From Collimonas antrihumi (GTDB taxonomy: Bacteria; Pseudomonadota; Gammaproteobacteria; Burkholderiales; Burkholderiaceae_D), in assembly GCF_018304965.1 (NCBI RefSeq), contig NZ_JAGQED010000008.1, positions 62,001-126,000 of the forward strand: DNA of 64,000 nt, given 5' to 3'. This document shows, piece by piece, positions 7,182 through 15,157 of this stretch; the first letter of the stretch is position 1; each line of letters starts with the position of its first letter. A model generated the notes under the pieces. That model was not told where the DNA came from and ran no database searches. It saw only the letters and a list, made by a program, of their open reading frames with translations. The position numbers and the translations under genes were made by a program.

Positions 7182-8846
7182 ATGACTGATATGGCTTTAA
7201 CTCAACTTCGTATTGTGCCAGACGCGCAACTGCCCGCATTGCTGCATAGCGATCCATGGCTGGCTGCTTCGGAAGATCAACGCCGCGTCGCGCAATGGCG
7301 GCATCAATTAATTGCTCCTGCGCTGGCCCTGATGGATCAAGGCGCGTCCCTGAACCATGCGGCGGAACTGCTGGCTGTGAAGATCGTCGTCGGCAACCTG
7401 GACACGGAACAGCGTTTGCTGACCGCACAGCTTGCCAGCGATGCCAGAAAAATCATTTCCATGCCAACTATCAAGCGCTGGATAGCTGCCTACAAGCGCG
7501 ATGGCAAGACGGGATTGTTGACCAAGCACACCGGGCGGGTGCGCAAGGATGCAGGCTGGGAGGCGCAGGCGACAGCCCTGTTTAACCTGCCAAGCAAACC
7601 GAGCTATGCAGCAGTGGCGTTGAAATTGCGTAAAGAAGGTTTCGAGACAGCGACGGATTCGCGAGTAAAGCGCTACCTGAAATCGTTACCCGCCACCCTG
7701 GGACAGAATTCGCCGCAACGTGTCGGGCGCAATCTGCACAAGCTACAACGCAGTATCTGGAAACAACGTGACCGCACCAGTCTTGAGGTCGGCGAGGTAT
7801 ATGCAGGCGACGGTCACACCATTGATTGCTACGTGGCGCACCCCAATACGGGTGGCTTATATCGGCCTGAATTGACCGCGTTTATTGATATCCGGTCTGC
7901 TTATATCACCGGCTGGTATTTGAGTGAGGCTGAATCGGCGCTATCGACGTTGTTTGCGCTGTCTTCATCCATGGTCACACATGATCATGTACCCGCCGCA
8001 CTGTACCTGGATCGCGGCGCTGGCTATCGCGGCAAGTTGATGAACCACGAAACCACGGGGTTCTATGCACGCTTTTCGATGTCGGTGATTGCGGCATTGC
8101 CTGGCAATCCGCATGGCAAGGGCTGGATAGAGCGGTGGTTCCGCACAGTGCGCGAACACCATGACAAGTTCTTTTACGGCGGCATGGTCTATTGCGGTGG
8201 CGACATGGCGCAGGAAGTCAATCGTCGGCTCAGCGTAGACATCAAGAACGGCAAGCGGAAAGTGCCATCGCTCAAGGACTACGAACAGAGCTTGGCGAAC
8301 TTCATTGACGAATACAACCATACACCGATGCCAGCCTTGGACGGCAAGACACCCGCCCAGGTATGGGCCGACTTACAAAAGGTCTCGGTGGAACTGCCTA
8401 CCGAAGCGATCATCCGGCCTCGCGAGATTCGGAAGATTCAGAAGCGCCACATTGTCGAACTGCACAAGCGCATTTACTGGCATGAATCCCTGAGTCTGTA
8501 TGAGCAAGGCACGGATATTCACATTGAATACGACCTGCATAACGATCAACAGGTATGGCTGTTTGAATCGTCAGGCCGCTTCATCTGCGCCGCGCAACTG
8601 CAGGAAACACGCGGCATTGTTGATGCCTCCCGCCTGGAGGAAATGCGCACCAAGCGACTGAGCGGTCAGGTAACGCGCATTGCGCAAAAACATGATGAAG
8701 CGCTTGCCAGGGCACAGGACTGCATCACGGTAGATGCCCAGCTCCAAGGGTTGGCCTCCATGACATCCGCGCCGCGCCTGGCAGATAGAAGCTGCAACAA
8801 AAAACGTAACGACGAAATAGTACTCAATCTTTTGGGAGACGACTAA
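7182..8846 (+). CDS. Phage DDE transposase (MuA-like)
   Basis: A 554-residue transposase for replicative transposition of the phage. The N-terminal region (about 85-170) looks like the DNA-binding helix-turn-helix part. The RNase H-like core contains D210 (YAGDGHTID), D277 (LYLDRGAGYR) and E317 (GKGWIERWFR). The D-to-D spacing of 67 residues equals that of MuA. A C-terminal beta-barrel-like domain and a basic tail follow. It overlaps the downstream AAA+ ATPase start by one base, as A and B do in Mu-like phages. ATG 7182 is used; a second ATG at 7191 is possible. Confidence 0.93.
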   Translation: MTDMALTQLRIVPDAQLPALLHSDPWLAASEDQRRVAQWRHQLIAPALALMDQGASLNHAAELLAVKIVVGNLDTEQRLLTAQLASDARKIISMPTIKRWIAAYKRDGKTGLLTKHTGRVRKDAGWEAQATALFNLPSKPSYAAVALKLRKEGFETATDSRVKRYLKSLPATLGQNSPQRVGRNLHKLQRSIWKQRDRTSLEVGEVYAGDGHTIDCYVAHPNTGGLYRPELTAFIDIRSAYITGWYLSEAESALSTLFALSSSMVTHDHVPAALYLDRGAGYRGKLMNHETTGFYARFSMSVIAALPGNPHGKGWIERWFRTVREHHDKFFYGGMVYCGGDMAQEVNRRLSVDIKNGKRKVPSLKDYEQSLANFIDEYNHTPMPALDGKTPAQVWADLQKVSVELPTEAIIRPREIRKIQKRHIVELHKRIYWHESLSLYEQGTDIHIEYDLHNDQQVWLFESSGRFICAAQLQETRGIVDASRLEEMRTKRLSGQVTRIAQKHDEALARAQDCITVDAQLQGLASMTSAPRLADRSCNKKRNDEIVLNLLGDD

Positions 8847-9838
8847 TGGCTAAGCCAGCAACCAAACAAGCAGCACCGTTATCCGTGCCAGTAACCTGGC
8901 CGGACAACTACGACGAAGACCACCAAGCAACTGTCGGACAGATTGTCCACTGGCTCAATGACAACGCGATGACGCAAAGCTGGCTGGCACGTTTGTCGAG
9001 GATGTCGCCATCGACGGTGTCGCAGATCCTGGGCGGTAAATATCCGACCTTGCCTAGCAAACAGTTGCGTGAAATGCAGGCCGCTATTGAAGCGCACGAC
9101 AATCGCGCCTCCATTGCTACCGTACCGTTCGTGCCGACATCGGTCTATCAGATGGCGCGCCTGGTGTGTGACCGTGCCCGAAAATATGCCAACTTCGGCG
9201 TGCTGGTTGGATCCGTTGGTGTAGGCAAGACCGCCGCCCTAAAGCAGTATCAACAGGACAACGAACACACCACGGTCATCGAAGCCAATCCGAATATGAC
9301 AGCCGGTGTATTGCTGACGGAACTACTGTCGGCCCTGGGCGCACCTTGTCCTAATTCGATGGACAAGAAGTTCAGCGCCGTAGTGGAAGCCCTGGCCGAC
9401 AGTACTCGCCTGCTGATCATTGATGAGGCCGAAACCATGATGCCGCAATGTCTGCATTACCTGCGCCGTATTCGTGACAAGGCTAATGTCGGCATCGTAC
9501 TAGCTGGCACCGAGCGCCTGATGCAGTTGATCAAACCAGCACGTGGGCAGTTCGATCAAATCCGCAGCCGAGTCGGCTTTTGGCCTAGTGCCATTCAACG
9601 CGTCGAGCGAAACGATGTCGATGCGATTGCCCAGGCCGCGCTGGCTGACCAGGGCGAATTGTCCGGCGAAGTGCTGGACGCGTTGTGGCATTACTGCCAG
9701 GGGTCCGTGCGGATGCTGGTTGAGAACATGATTCCGGCGCTGCGCGATTACGCGTTGTCCAAATACGACATTTCCGCCGAGGTCATCGACAAGACGGCAG
9801 AAAAAGTCCTGTTCCTGCCACCGCGCCGCGCTGCTTGA
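8846..9838 (+). CDS. Transposition AAA+ ATPase (MuB-like)
   Basis: A 330-residue protein with an N-terminal helix-turn-helix (residues 35-80, LARLSRMSPSTVSQILGGKYP) followed by an AAA+ domain. The Walker A GSVGVGKTAAL starts near residue 122 and the Walker B LLIIDEAE near residue 189. This combination is typical of MuB/IstB-like target-capture ATPases. They form filaments on target DNA, deliver it to the transposase and provide target immunity. It follows the transposase directly, sharing its last base. Confidence 0.92.
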   Translation: MAKPATKQAAPLSVPVTWPDNYDEDHQATVGQIVHWLNDNAMTQSWLARLSRMSPSTVSQILGGKYPTLPSKQLREMQAAIEAHDNRASIATVPFVPTSVYQMARLVCDRARKYANFGVLVGSVGVGKTAALKQYQQDNEHTTVIEANPNMTAGVLLTELLSALGAPCPNSMDKKFSAVVEALADSTRLLIIDEAETMMPQCLHYLRRIRDKANVGIVLAGTERLMQLIKPARGQFDQIRSRVGFWPSAIQRVERNDVDAIAQAALADQGELSGEVLDALWHYCQGSVRMLVENMIPALRDYALSKYDISAEVIDKTAEKVLFLPPRRAA

Positions 9839-9870
9839 TCCATCTTCAACACGTCCAAACAGGAGAAACC

Positions 9871-10083
9871 ATGATGCACATCATTCAACAACTGAAACGC
9901 AAATGGCGCGAATTCCGCCTGCAATGGCTGATCAAGCGGCAGGAAGCAATCGATGCGGTATTGAACGAGCAAGAACGCGCCTATGAGGACGGTTTGCAGG
10001 AAGTACGCAATGTCCACGAAAAAATTACCAACCGCCTGGCGGCCAAACGCACCGCCATCCGTTCCGCGCTTATCCGCGGTTAA
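9871..10083 (+). CDS. Small basic helical early protein
   Basis: A 70-residue, highly charged helical protein (MMHIIQQLKRKWREFRLQWL...), with AGGAG 7 bases before the first ATG. The upstream frame is open to 9835, but this ATG has the ribosome binding site. No family is recognised. It is co-directional with the transposition genes and probably a small accessory or nucleic-acid-binding protein. Confidence 0.7.
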   Translation: MMHIIQQLKRKWREFRLQWLIKRQEAIDAVLNEQERAYEDGLQEVRNVHEKITNRLAAKRTAIRSALIRG

Positions 10084-10104
10084 CTTTACGAATAGGGAAA
10101 CAGC

Positions 10105-10338
10105 ATGAATCACGATCAACTCATAACGAAGTTAGCCAATATTGAAGAGTGCGCCACCTTGACCGTTGGTGAAGTGTGTCAAGCCATGACTGCGCTCGGC
10201 GCTGGTTACCACAACATGACGTTTACCGACAATGATGGTGAACCGGTATTGGTGATTGCCATGGCCCACGGTGTCAGCGCAAGGCGCCTCGATCGCACCT
10301 TGAAGTTCGTGGACACAATGACCGAGAAAGAGGAATAA
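10105..10338 (+). CDS. Hypothetical early protein, 77 aa
   Basis: A short acidic protein preceded by AGGGAAACAGC. No domain is recognised; the sequence alternates helix (residues 1-40) and a strand-rich centre (GEPVLVIAMAHG). It sits tightly between early genes (21 and 6 bp gaps) and is surely part of the same transcript. Confidence 0.68.
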   Translation: MNHDQLITKLANIEECATLTVGEVCQAMTALGAGYHNMTFTDNDGEPVLVIAMAHGVSARRLDRTLKFVDTMTEKEE

Positions 10339-10344
10339 CTCGCC

Positions 10345-10938
10345 ATGCCATTGCCTACCGTTTCCTGTCCTAACTGTCGCGCCGTGATGAGCTTCGATTT
10401 GTTGCTGACAGACGACGCGCCACGCGAAGCCCTGGCGGCGATTGTCGCGGCGCATCCGGCGGGCAAGACGTTTATTAAGCCGCTGCTGCGTTACGTCGGT
10501 CTGTTTGCGCCTGAGAAAAGTCAAATGAATCATCGCCGTATGGCAGCCCTGATTCTGGAGCTGGTGCCAGGGATTAGTGCGGCGCAGATAGAACGTAATG
10601 GCCGCAGCTGGGCTTGTCCCATCACTTACTGGCAAATGGCCTTTGAGCAGGTGCTGGCGCAACGCGATGCGGGGCAACTGCGGCTGCCGCTCAAGAGCCA
10701 CGGCTATCTGTATGAGGTGCTGGTCGGTTTCGCTACGCGGGACGAGGGCAAGAAAGAGCAACGCCTGGAAGACCAGCGCGCCGGTGTTGCTGGTGCCGGA
10801 TTGTCGCCATCGCGGCAAGCCGTGACCAGCACAAGCAGCGCCGGTCCGGTAATGCTCAATGCCGGGCTCCAGAAAAGCGAGATGCCGCAAAGCGTCAGGG
10901 ACGCCCTGGCGATAGTGCGCAAGCCGAAAGACCCATAG
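10345..10938 (+). CDS. Hypothetical early protein with N-terminal CxxC
   Basis: A 197-residue protein beginning MPLPTVSCPNCRAVMSFD. One CxxC (C8, C11) suggests half of a zinc ribbon, although no second pair is present apart from a lone C95. Residues 45-110 form a helical region seen in other Mu-like prophage proteins of unknown role. The C-terminal 60 residues are serine/alanine-rich and probably disordered. It is separated by 6 bp from the upstream gene. Confidence 0.7.
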   Translation: MPLPTVSCPNCRAVMSFDLLLTDDAPREALAAIVAAHPAGKTFIKPLLRYVGLFAPEKSQMNHRRMAALILELVPGISAAQIERNGRSWACPITYWQMAFEQVLAQRDAGQLRLPLKSHGYLYEVLVGFATRDEGKKEQRLEDQRAGVAGAGLSPSRQAVTSTSSAGPVMLNAGLQKSEMPQSVRDALAIVRKPKDP

Positions 10939-10990
10939 CGCCACGTCTTCACAACAGGTTTGAAAGTTCATTCACATTAGGAGTCACAAC

Positions 10991-11620
10991 ATGCAAAACA
11001 ACACACAACAAACCGCCGTACCAGCAGGTTACAAGAAAGATGCGCGGGGCCATCTGGTACCGCTCGAATTGATCAAGCCGATCGATCTGGCCCGCGACGA
11101 CATTGTGCGAGAACTGATCAGCGCGGCGCGTACGCTCCAGGGCAATCTAGCCAGTTTCAAGAAAACGGCCTTTGCCGACGCCAATGCTTTTGTATCAATG
11201 AGCGCCGAACACTACAACGCCAAGGTCGGTGGGAACAAGGGTAATGTCACTCTCGCCAGCTTTGACGGCCAATACAAAATTCAGATTGCCAAGGCCGAAA
11301 ACGTCACGTTCGACGAGCGGCTGCAGGCGGCCAAGGAATTGGTCGACGAATGCATCAATGAATGGTCTGCCGGTAGCGATCCCAAAATCCAGATGCTGGT
11401 ACAGCAAGCCTTTGAGACCGACAAGGAGGGAAATATCAACACTGGGCGTGTGCTGGCCCTGCGTCGGTTGAATATCGAAGATGGCAAGTGGCAGCAAGCC
11501 ATGACGGCCATCAGCGAATCGGTCCAGGTGATCGGCACCAAAACCTATATCCGCTTTTATGAGCGCGTGGAAGATAGCGACCAATACGTTGCCATCAGCC
11601 TGGACATGGCATCAGTGTAG
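10991..11620 (+). CDS. DUF3164 family phage protein
   Basis: A 209-residue protein matching the DUF3164 pattern: N-terminal PAGYKKDARGHLVPLELIKP, a helical middle and the C-terminal block KTYIRFYERVEDSDQYVAISLDMAS. The family is widespread in the early region of Mu-like phages, close to where Mu has Gam and the semi-essential genes. Its function is not established. It has a good Shine-Dalgarno (TTAGGAG) and a 52-bp gap from the previous gene. Confidence 0.85.
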   Translation: MQNNTQQTAVPAGYKKDARGHLVPLELIKPIDLARDDIVRELISAARTLQGNLASFKKTAFADANAFVSMSAEHYNAKVGGNKGNVTLASFDGQYKIQIAKAENVTFDERLQAAKELVDECINEWSAGSDPKIQMLVQQAFETDKEGNINTGRVLALRRLNIEDGKWQQAMTAISESVQVIGTKTYIRFYERVEDSDQYVAISLDMASV

Positions 11621-11758
11621 TCAGGTGGTCCGCCCAGCCGACGGTGGCGTGGTCATGAAACAGCGGCAGATTGTGCCTGGACTCCTTCCTGTGTGAACAA
11701 TCCGGCTGACCCACGATACGGGTCACCTTTATCTTTATCCATTACTTACGGAGTCACA

Positions 11759-12031
11759 ATGAACAAAGCAGAACTGATTAAACATATCGCGGTACAAGCC
11801 GAAACCACCGCCACCGCAGCCAACAAGGTGGTCGACGCATTGATCGCCACGGTGGCCGCCGAACTTGCCGCTGGCAACGACGTGATGTTGCCTGGCCTGG
11901 GTAAATTCTCTGTCTCTGAGCGGGCTGCACGTATTGGCCGCAATCCGGCTACCGGCGAGGAATTACAGATTGCAGCTAAACGCGCCCCGAAATTTAGCGC
12001 CGCCACAGCCTTGAAAAACGCCTTGTCCTAA
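11759..12031 (+). CDS. HU-family DNA-binding protein
   Basis: A 90-residue HU-like protein starting MNKAELIKHIAVQAETT, with the full-length fold including the beta-arm GRNPATGEELQI (residues 61-72). The ATG has ACGGAG upstream; an open frame 22 codons longer is ignored. HU/IHF is a host cofactor of Mu transposition (it bends the left end during transpososome assembly), so a phage-encoded copy fits the early operon. It could also silence early promoters or compact DNA. Two small hairpins follow the gene. Confidence 0.92.
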   Translation: MNKAELIKHIAVQAETTATAANKVVDALIATVAAELAAGNDVMLPGLGKFSVSERAARIGRNPATGEELQIAAKRAPKFSAATALKNALS

Positions 12032-12041
12032 ATCTTGCGAA

Positions 12042-12082
12042 ACTGCCCAGTCGGGCAGTCTGCCAGGCGTCGCGCCCTGGCA
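12042..12082. terminator. Two tandem hairpins after the HU gene
   Basis: ACTGCCC/GGGCAGT (12042-12059, 4-base loop) is followed immediately by TGCCAGG/CCTGGCA (12061-12082, 8-base loop). Neither has a U-run. They may act as a transcript 3'-end protector, allowing high HU expression, or as a partial terminator. Confidence 0.4.
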
Positions 12083-12135
12083 CTGATGAGCAGCGACAAT
12101 CCCGCGTTTTGGCACTTTATAGAAGAGAAAACACC

Positions 12136-12528
12136 ATGGATCAATGGATCAGATTTACGATGACGTATGACGACACCTATAGCGATGTAGTGGTAGATGT
12201 GTTGGAGCCGACTAGCGACAAGATGATCGCTTTGTGCACACAGATCAATGAGTTTTGGTACGCCGCAGATTGGCGTCTCAAAGAAAGCGATGGCGACGTA
12301 GTAAAAGCAGTCATGACGTTACTTTGCCGTAGCGCGTTACTGGAACATATGATCAACCCGTTGGGCGCGCTACACGCCTTTTCCGTTGATGGCATGGAGG
12401 GCTGGCCAAAACTCGATGGATCAGAAGGAATCAAACTGATTAGTGTCGAGAATTTTGATTTTGTTGGCGATGTTTCTGTCGCATGCGCGCCGCTTTCACA
12501 GTGTGAGCAACTGCAGGCCGAGGCTTAA
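12136..12528 (+). CDS. DUF2528-like phage protein
   Basis: A 130-residue acidic protein (MDQWIRFTMTYDDTYSDVVV...) whose N-terminal strand pattern and length resemble DUF2528 proteins of Mu-like prophages. The ATG at 12136 is preferred over 12109 because GAAGAGAAAA precedes it. It lies between HU and the GemA-like gene. Function unknown. Confidence 0.7.
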   Translation: MDQWIRFTMTYDDTYSDVVVDVLEPTSDKMIALCTQINEFWYAADWRLKESDGDVVKAVMTLLCRSALLEHMINPLGALHAFSVDGMEGWPKLDGSEGIKLISVENFDFVGDVSVACAPLSQCEQLQAEA

Positions 12529-12529
12529 T

Positions 12530-12982
12530 ATGGCCCTCTCCACCGATCCCGTCAAACGCGATTGCCAGGTAATCCGCTACAAAGCGATCAAAGCTGGCAT
12601 GACCGAAGAGCAGTACAAGGACTGGCTGAACGATCAGTTCGGTGTGGCTTCGGCCACCGAGTTGACAGCGACAAAGCGCAAATCGGCCCATGGTCGATTG
12701 AATGCGCTGTTGCTTGCCACCGGCAAAGAACGCCCCAGCGAGACTGCCTGGCGCGATCCGCAGATTCACAAGCTGGAAGCGTTGTGGAACGCCTTGGCCA
12801 CTGCAGGCGCGGTGCGTGTGCGTGAGCGCGCCGCCTTGGAGGCCTGGTGCAAGCGTCAGCAGCCTGCCATGTCGGCTTTGCGCTTTGCCAGTGGCCAGCA
12901 ATTGTCCGAACTGATCGAAGCCCTTAAAAAATGGGAGCGCCGCGTCATGGCGAACCAACCCCAGGAAAAAACCAAGCCATAA
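12530..12982 (+). CDS. GemA/Mu gp16-like regulatory protein (DUF1018)
   Basis: A 150-residue protein recognised from the N-terminal block MALSTDPVKRDCQVIRYKAIKAG and the TEEQYKDWLNDQFGVASATEL motif of the DUF1018/GemA family. In Mu the homologue sits in the semi-essential early region and was linked to host gene regulation. The ATG at 12530 comes one base after the DUF2528 stop; the longer open frame is rejected because it would overlap that gene. The next gene, mor, begins 1 bp after the stop. Confidence 0.85.
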   Translation: MALSTDPVKRDCQVIRYKAIKAGMTEEQYKDWLNDQFGVASATELTATKRKSAHGRLNALLLATGKERPSETAWRDPQIHKLEALWNALATAGAVRVRERAALEAWCKRQQPAMSALRFASGQQLSELIEALKKWERRVMANQPQEKTKP

Positions 12983-12983
12983 C

Positions 12984-13376
12984 ATGGACACCCGCATCCA
13001 CAATCCGCTAAAACTGCCAGAATCGCTACGCACCCTGATTGAGTGCATCGGCGAAGAGGCAGCGTTGCGCCTGATTGAATGGCGCGGCGGGGCGTATATC
13101 TGCGTTCCAGGCAAAGTCGATCCAGCCCATCCATTGCTAGACCATATCGGCGGCATCGCGTTTGCCAAGCTGGTCTACCGGTACTCTGGCGAGACCATCA
13201 CCCTGGTCAAAAATGACGCTGTCGTGCGCCAGATCAAACACGCCTTGATACGGGAAATGCGCTACCAGCAGAATATGCAAATCGATGACATCGCTATCAA
13301 GGTCGGTTATTCGATGCGCCGCGTATTCCAGGTGCTGGCCGAAGAAGATGCGCCGATGAACGGTACATTGTTCTAA
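12984..13376 (+). CDS. mor: Mor-family transcription activator of phage middle/late genes
   Basis: A 130-residue protein of the Mor/C family. The N-terminal dimerisation part includes CIGEEAALRLIEWRGG and YICVPG. The C-terminal helix-turn-helix is visible at about residues 83-118 (QIKHALIREMRYQQNMQIDDIAIKVGYSMRRVFQVL). Mor and C of Mu bind imperfect dyads just upstream of weak -35 regions and recruit RNA polymerase. It is the last early gene. The first of three identical-type dyads lies 137 bp downstream at the late promoter. Only one Mor/C protein is seen in this window, so it may do the work of both. Confidence 0.9.
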   Translation: MDTRIHNPLKLPESLRTLIECIGEEAALRLIEWRGGAYICVPGKVDPAHPLLDHIGGIAFAKLVYRYSGETITLVKNDAVVRQIKHALIREMRYQQNMQIDDIAIKVGYSMRRVFQVLAEEDAPMNGTLF

Positions 13377-13512
13377 CCGACCCTCTCCAATATCCCATAC
13401 CCGATTTAAAAACGATCAGAACCGCTTTAAAAACCGCAACCGCTCCCGAGTTGCTAGCAGCGGCAAGGTTGTGATGCAAAACCGCTTACAGCGCGTTTTA
13501 AGAACTCTTCCA

Positions 13513-13530
13513 ACTTGTGAAATACTTCAC
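13513..13530 (+). promoter_or_regulatory. Putative late activator site, PI-like
   Basis: ACTTGTGAAATACTTCAC, containing GTGAA-ATAC-TTCAC (perfect 5-bp arms), 38 bp before the protease/scaffold gene. It is followed by an A/T-rich, -10-like stretch (CATGATTTTGTGAT). It is the most symmetrical of three copies in the prophage. Confidence 0.62.
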
Positions 13531-13567
13531 CATGATTTTGTGATCCGTCTCGCGCACACTGCGCAGC

Positions 13568-14692
13568 ATGGACCCTACACAAAACACCCCAAAACCGACC
13601 TTACGCAATCGCTGGATCGAAGTATTCAAAGCAGGCACGAATACCGACGCCAAGGGCAACGTCTGCACGTTCACCCAGGCCGACCTGGATCAGATCGTCG
13701 TCAATCATCAACTCGGCGCTGCGCCTGCGGTATTGGGGCATCCCAAGCATAACGATCCGGCCTATGCCTGGACCGAAGATGTGAAGCGCGAAGGCGATCT
13801 GCTGTTCGTCAAGTTCAAGGATATCCATCCGGCCTTCGAGGCCGGGGTGCAAACCGGCGCATATCGCAATCGCTCCGTCTCCCTGGTCAAAGACAAGGAA
13901 CACGGCTTTCGCCTGCGGCATGTCGGCTGGCTTGGTGCAGCAGCCCCTGCCATTGACGGCCTGACGCCAATCCAGTTCTCTGCCGATGGCGAAACGATGG
14001 AGTTTGCATCTTCTGCTGTATCCAGTGCGAGCTGGGCGTTAGAAAATTGTGCCCGCCTGTTTCGCGGCCTGCGCGAATACCTGATCGCCGAAAAGGGCCA
14101 GGAAGAAGCAGACCGCCTCATTCCAAATTATCAAATCACCAGCATCGAAGACGCTGCCGATGACGTCGGTCGCGACAACTCAGGTGCGCCCACTTTCTCA
14201 ACAGGAGCAGATGCCATGCAATTTACCCAGGAACAAATGGATGCCGCGACAGCGGCGGCCCGAACCGAGGCCACCCAGCAGGCCAGCCAGCAATTGACCG
14301 AAGCGACAAATCGCGCCAACGCTCTGGAAGCGGAACGTCGTACCGAACGCATCACCGGCCAGATTGAGCAATGGAAAAAGGACGGCAAGGTACTGCCTGC
14401 CGAGGCCGGTGGTCTGTCGGAATTCATGCAGGCGCTGGAAACCGCGCCACAGACGTTTGAATTCTCGGCCAATGACGGCAAGCCTGCCAAGAAAACTGGT
14501 CCGGAATGGTTTGCCGACTTCATGGCAGCGCAACCGGCCAAGATCAAGCTGGGTCCCCAGGGTGGTGCTGGTGACACCCTTCAAACCGGAGCCAAGCGGC
14601 CGGAAGAAATCGCCGCCGACATCCGCGAGTACATGGCAACCCACGGCACGGTGTCGTATGCCGATGCGCTGGCAAAAGTCACCGCAGCGTAG
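13568..14692 (+). CDS. Head maturation protease/scaffold (Mu gpI-like)
   Basis: A 374-residue protein. The N-terminal half (about 1-165) matches Mu-type protease I: RWIEVFKAGTNTDAKGN, a LGHPKHNDPAYAW block and the RNRSVSLV block near residue 105. The C-terminal part (217-374) is a glutamine/alanine-rich coiled coil typical of scaffolding. The enzyme processes the scaffold and head proteins during capsid maturation. An internal in-frame start probably makes the scaffold alone. It is the first gene after the PI-like site. Confidence 0.88.
   Translation: MDPTQNTPKPTLRNRWIEVFKAGTNTDAKGNVCTFTQADLDQIVVNHQLGAAPAVLGHPKHNDPAYAWTEDVKREGDLLFVKFKDIHPAFEAGVQTGAYRNRSVSLVKDKEHGFRLRHVGWLGAAAPAIDGLTPIQFSADGETMEFASSAVSSASWALENCARLFRGLREYLIAEKGQEEADRLIPNYQITSIEDAADDVGRDNSGAPTFSTGADAMQFTQEQMDAATAAARTEATQQASQQLTEATNRANALEAERRTERITGQIEQWKKDGKVLPAEAGGLSEFMQALETAPQTFEFSANDGKPAKKTGPEWFADFMAAQPAKIKLGPQGGAGDTLQTGAKRPEEIAADIREYMATHGTVSYADALAKVTAA
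14216..14692 (+). CDS. Scaffold protein from an internal in-frame start (Mu gpZ-like)
   Basis: ATG 14216 (residue 217 of the protease) is preceded by AGGAG with 10-base spacing (CAACAGGAGCAGATGCC). The 158-residue product starts MQFTQEQMDAATAAARTEA and is the coiled-coil scaffold part alone. Mu I/Z and lambda C/Nu3 use the same nested layout. The start site is read from sequence; its use is inferred. Confidence 0.6.
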   Translation: MQFTQEQMDAATAAARTEATQQASQQLTEATNRANALEAERRTERITGQIEQWKKDGKVLPAEAGGLSEFMQALETAPQTFEFSANDGKPAKKTGPEWFADFMAAQPAKIKLGPQGGAGDTLQTGAKRPEEIAADIREYMATHGTVSYADALAKVTAA

Positions 14693-14746
14693 TTCGCAGA
14701 CGGCCTTCGATAACCGTTACTTCAATTTCACATACAGGAGCAAGAC

Positions 14747-15100
14747 ATGAACAACAAGCCAGGCTTGATCGCCAACTATACCGCTGTAGGCGTTATTGCC
14801 GCCCATACCTTTGCCTCTCTGGTGACGGTCGGCGAGGACGATACCCAAGTCGCCACCGCCAACGGCACTGGGTTGGTGCTGGGCGTTACCGCTGATGTCG
14901 GTGCAGCGGACGGCGGACGCGTTGATGTTGTTCTCACTCAAATCACCCCCGTGATCTACGGCGGCAATCTCACCCGAGGCGAACCGGTCAAGAGCGACGC
15001 GAACGGCCACGCGGTCCTGGCCGAAGACGGCGATGCAGTATGCGGCCAGGCGTTGCAAACCGGCCTGGCTGGCGAACTGGGATCGGTGCTGCTGCGCTAA
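14747..15100 (+). CDS. Capsid decoration/cement protein (DUF2190-like)
   Basis: A 117-residue, small-residue-rich protein with ILVTVGEDD-like strands and the segment GLVLGVTADVGAADGGRVDVVLT, typical of DUF2190-type capsid cement proteins. These trimerise on the outside of the head. It lies between the scaffold and the major capsid gene, the normal place. AGGAG precedes the ATG. Confidence 0.75.
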   Translation: MNNKPGLIANYTAVGVIAAHTFASLVTVGEDDTQVATANGTGLVLGVTADVGAADGGRVDVVLTQITPVIYGGNLTRGEPVKSDANGHAVLAEDGDAVCGQALQTGLAGELGSVLLR

Positions 15101-15157
15101 CGCATCTCTGCACGCAAGATCAGAACATTCACTCACCCATTTTAAGGACTTATCACG

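Noticed and set aside
6712-7185. Plus-strand 157-residue ORF between DUF3102 and the transposase
   Set aside because: Its junctions fit the operon, but the product is Pro/Arg-rich with rare codons and low third-position GC. The antisense ORF looks more like a protein. Kept as an open question in the findings.
13377-13512. Repeated GATTTAAAAACG/GCTTTAAAAACCG words after mor as possible CRISPR or iteron array
   Set aside because: Only two imperfect copies without regular spacing; more likely part of the A/T-rich promoter region.
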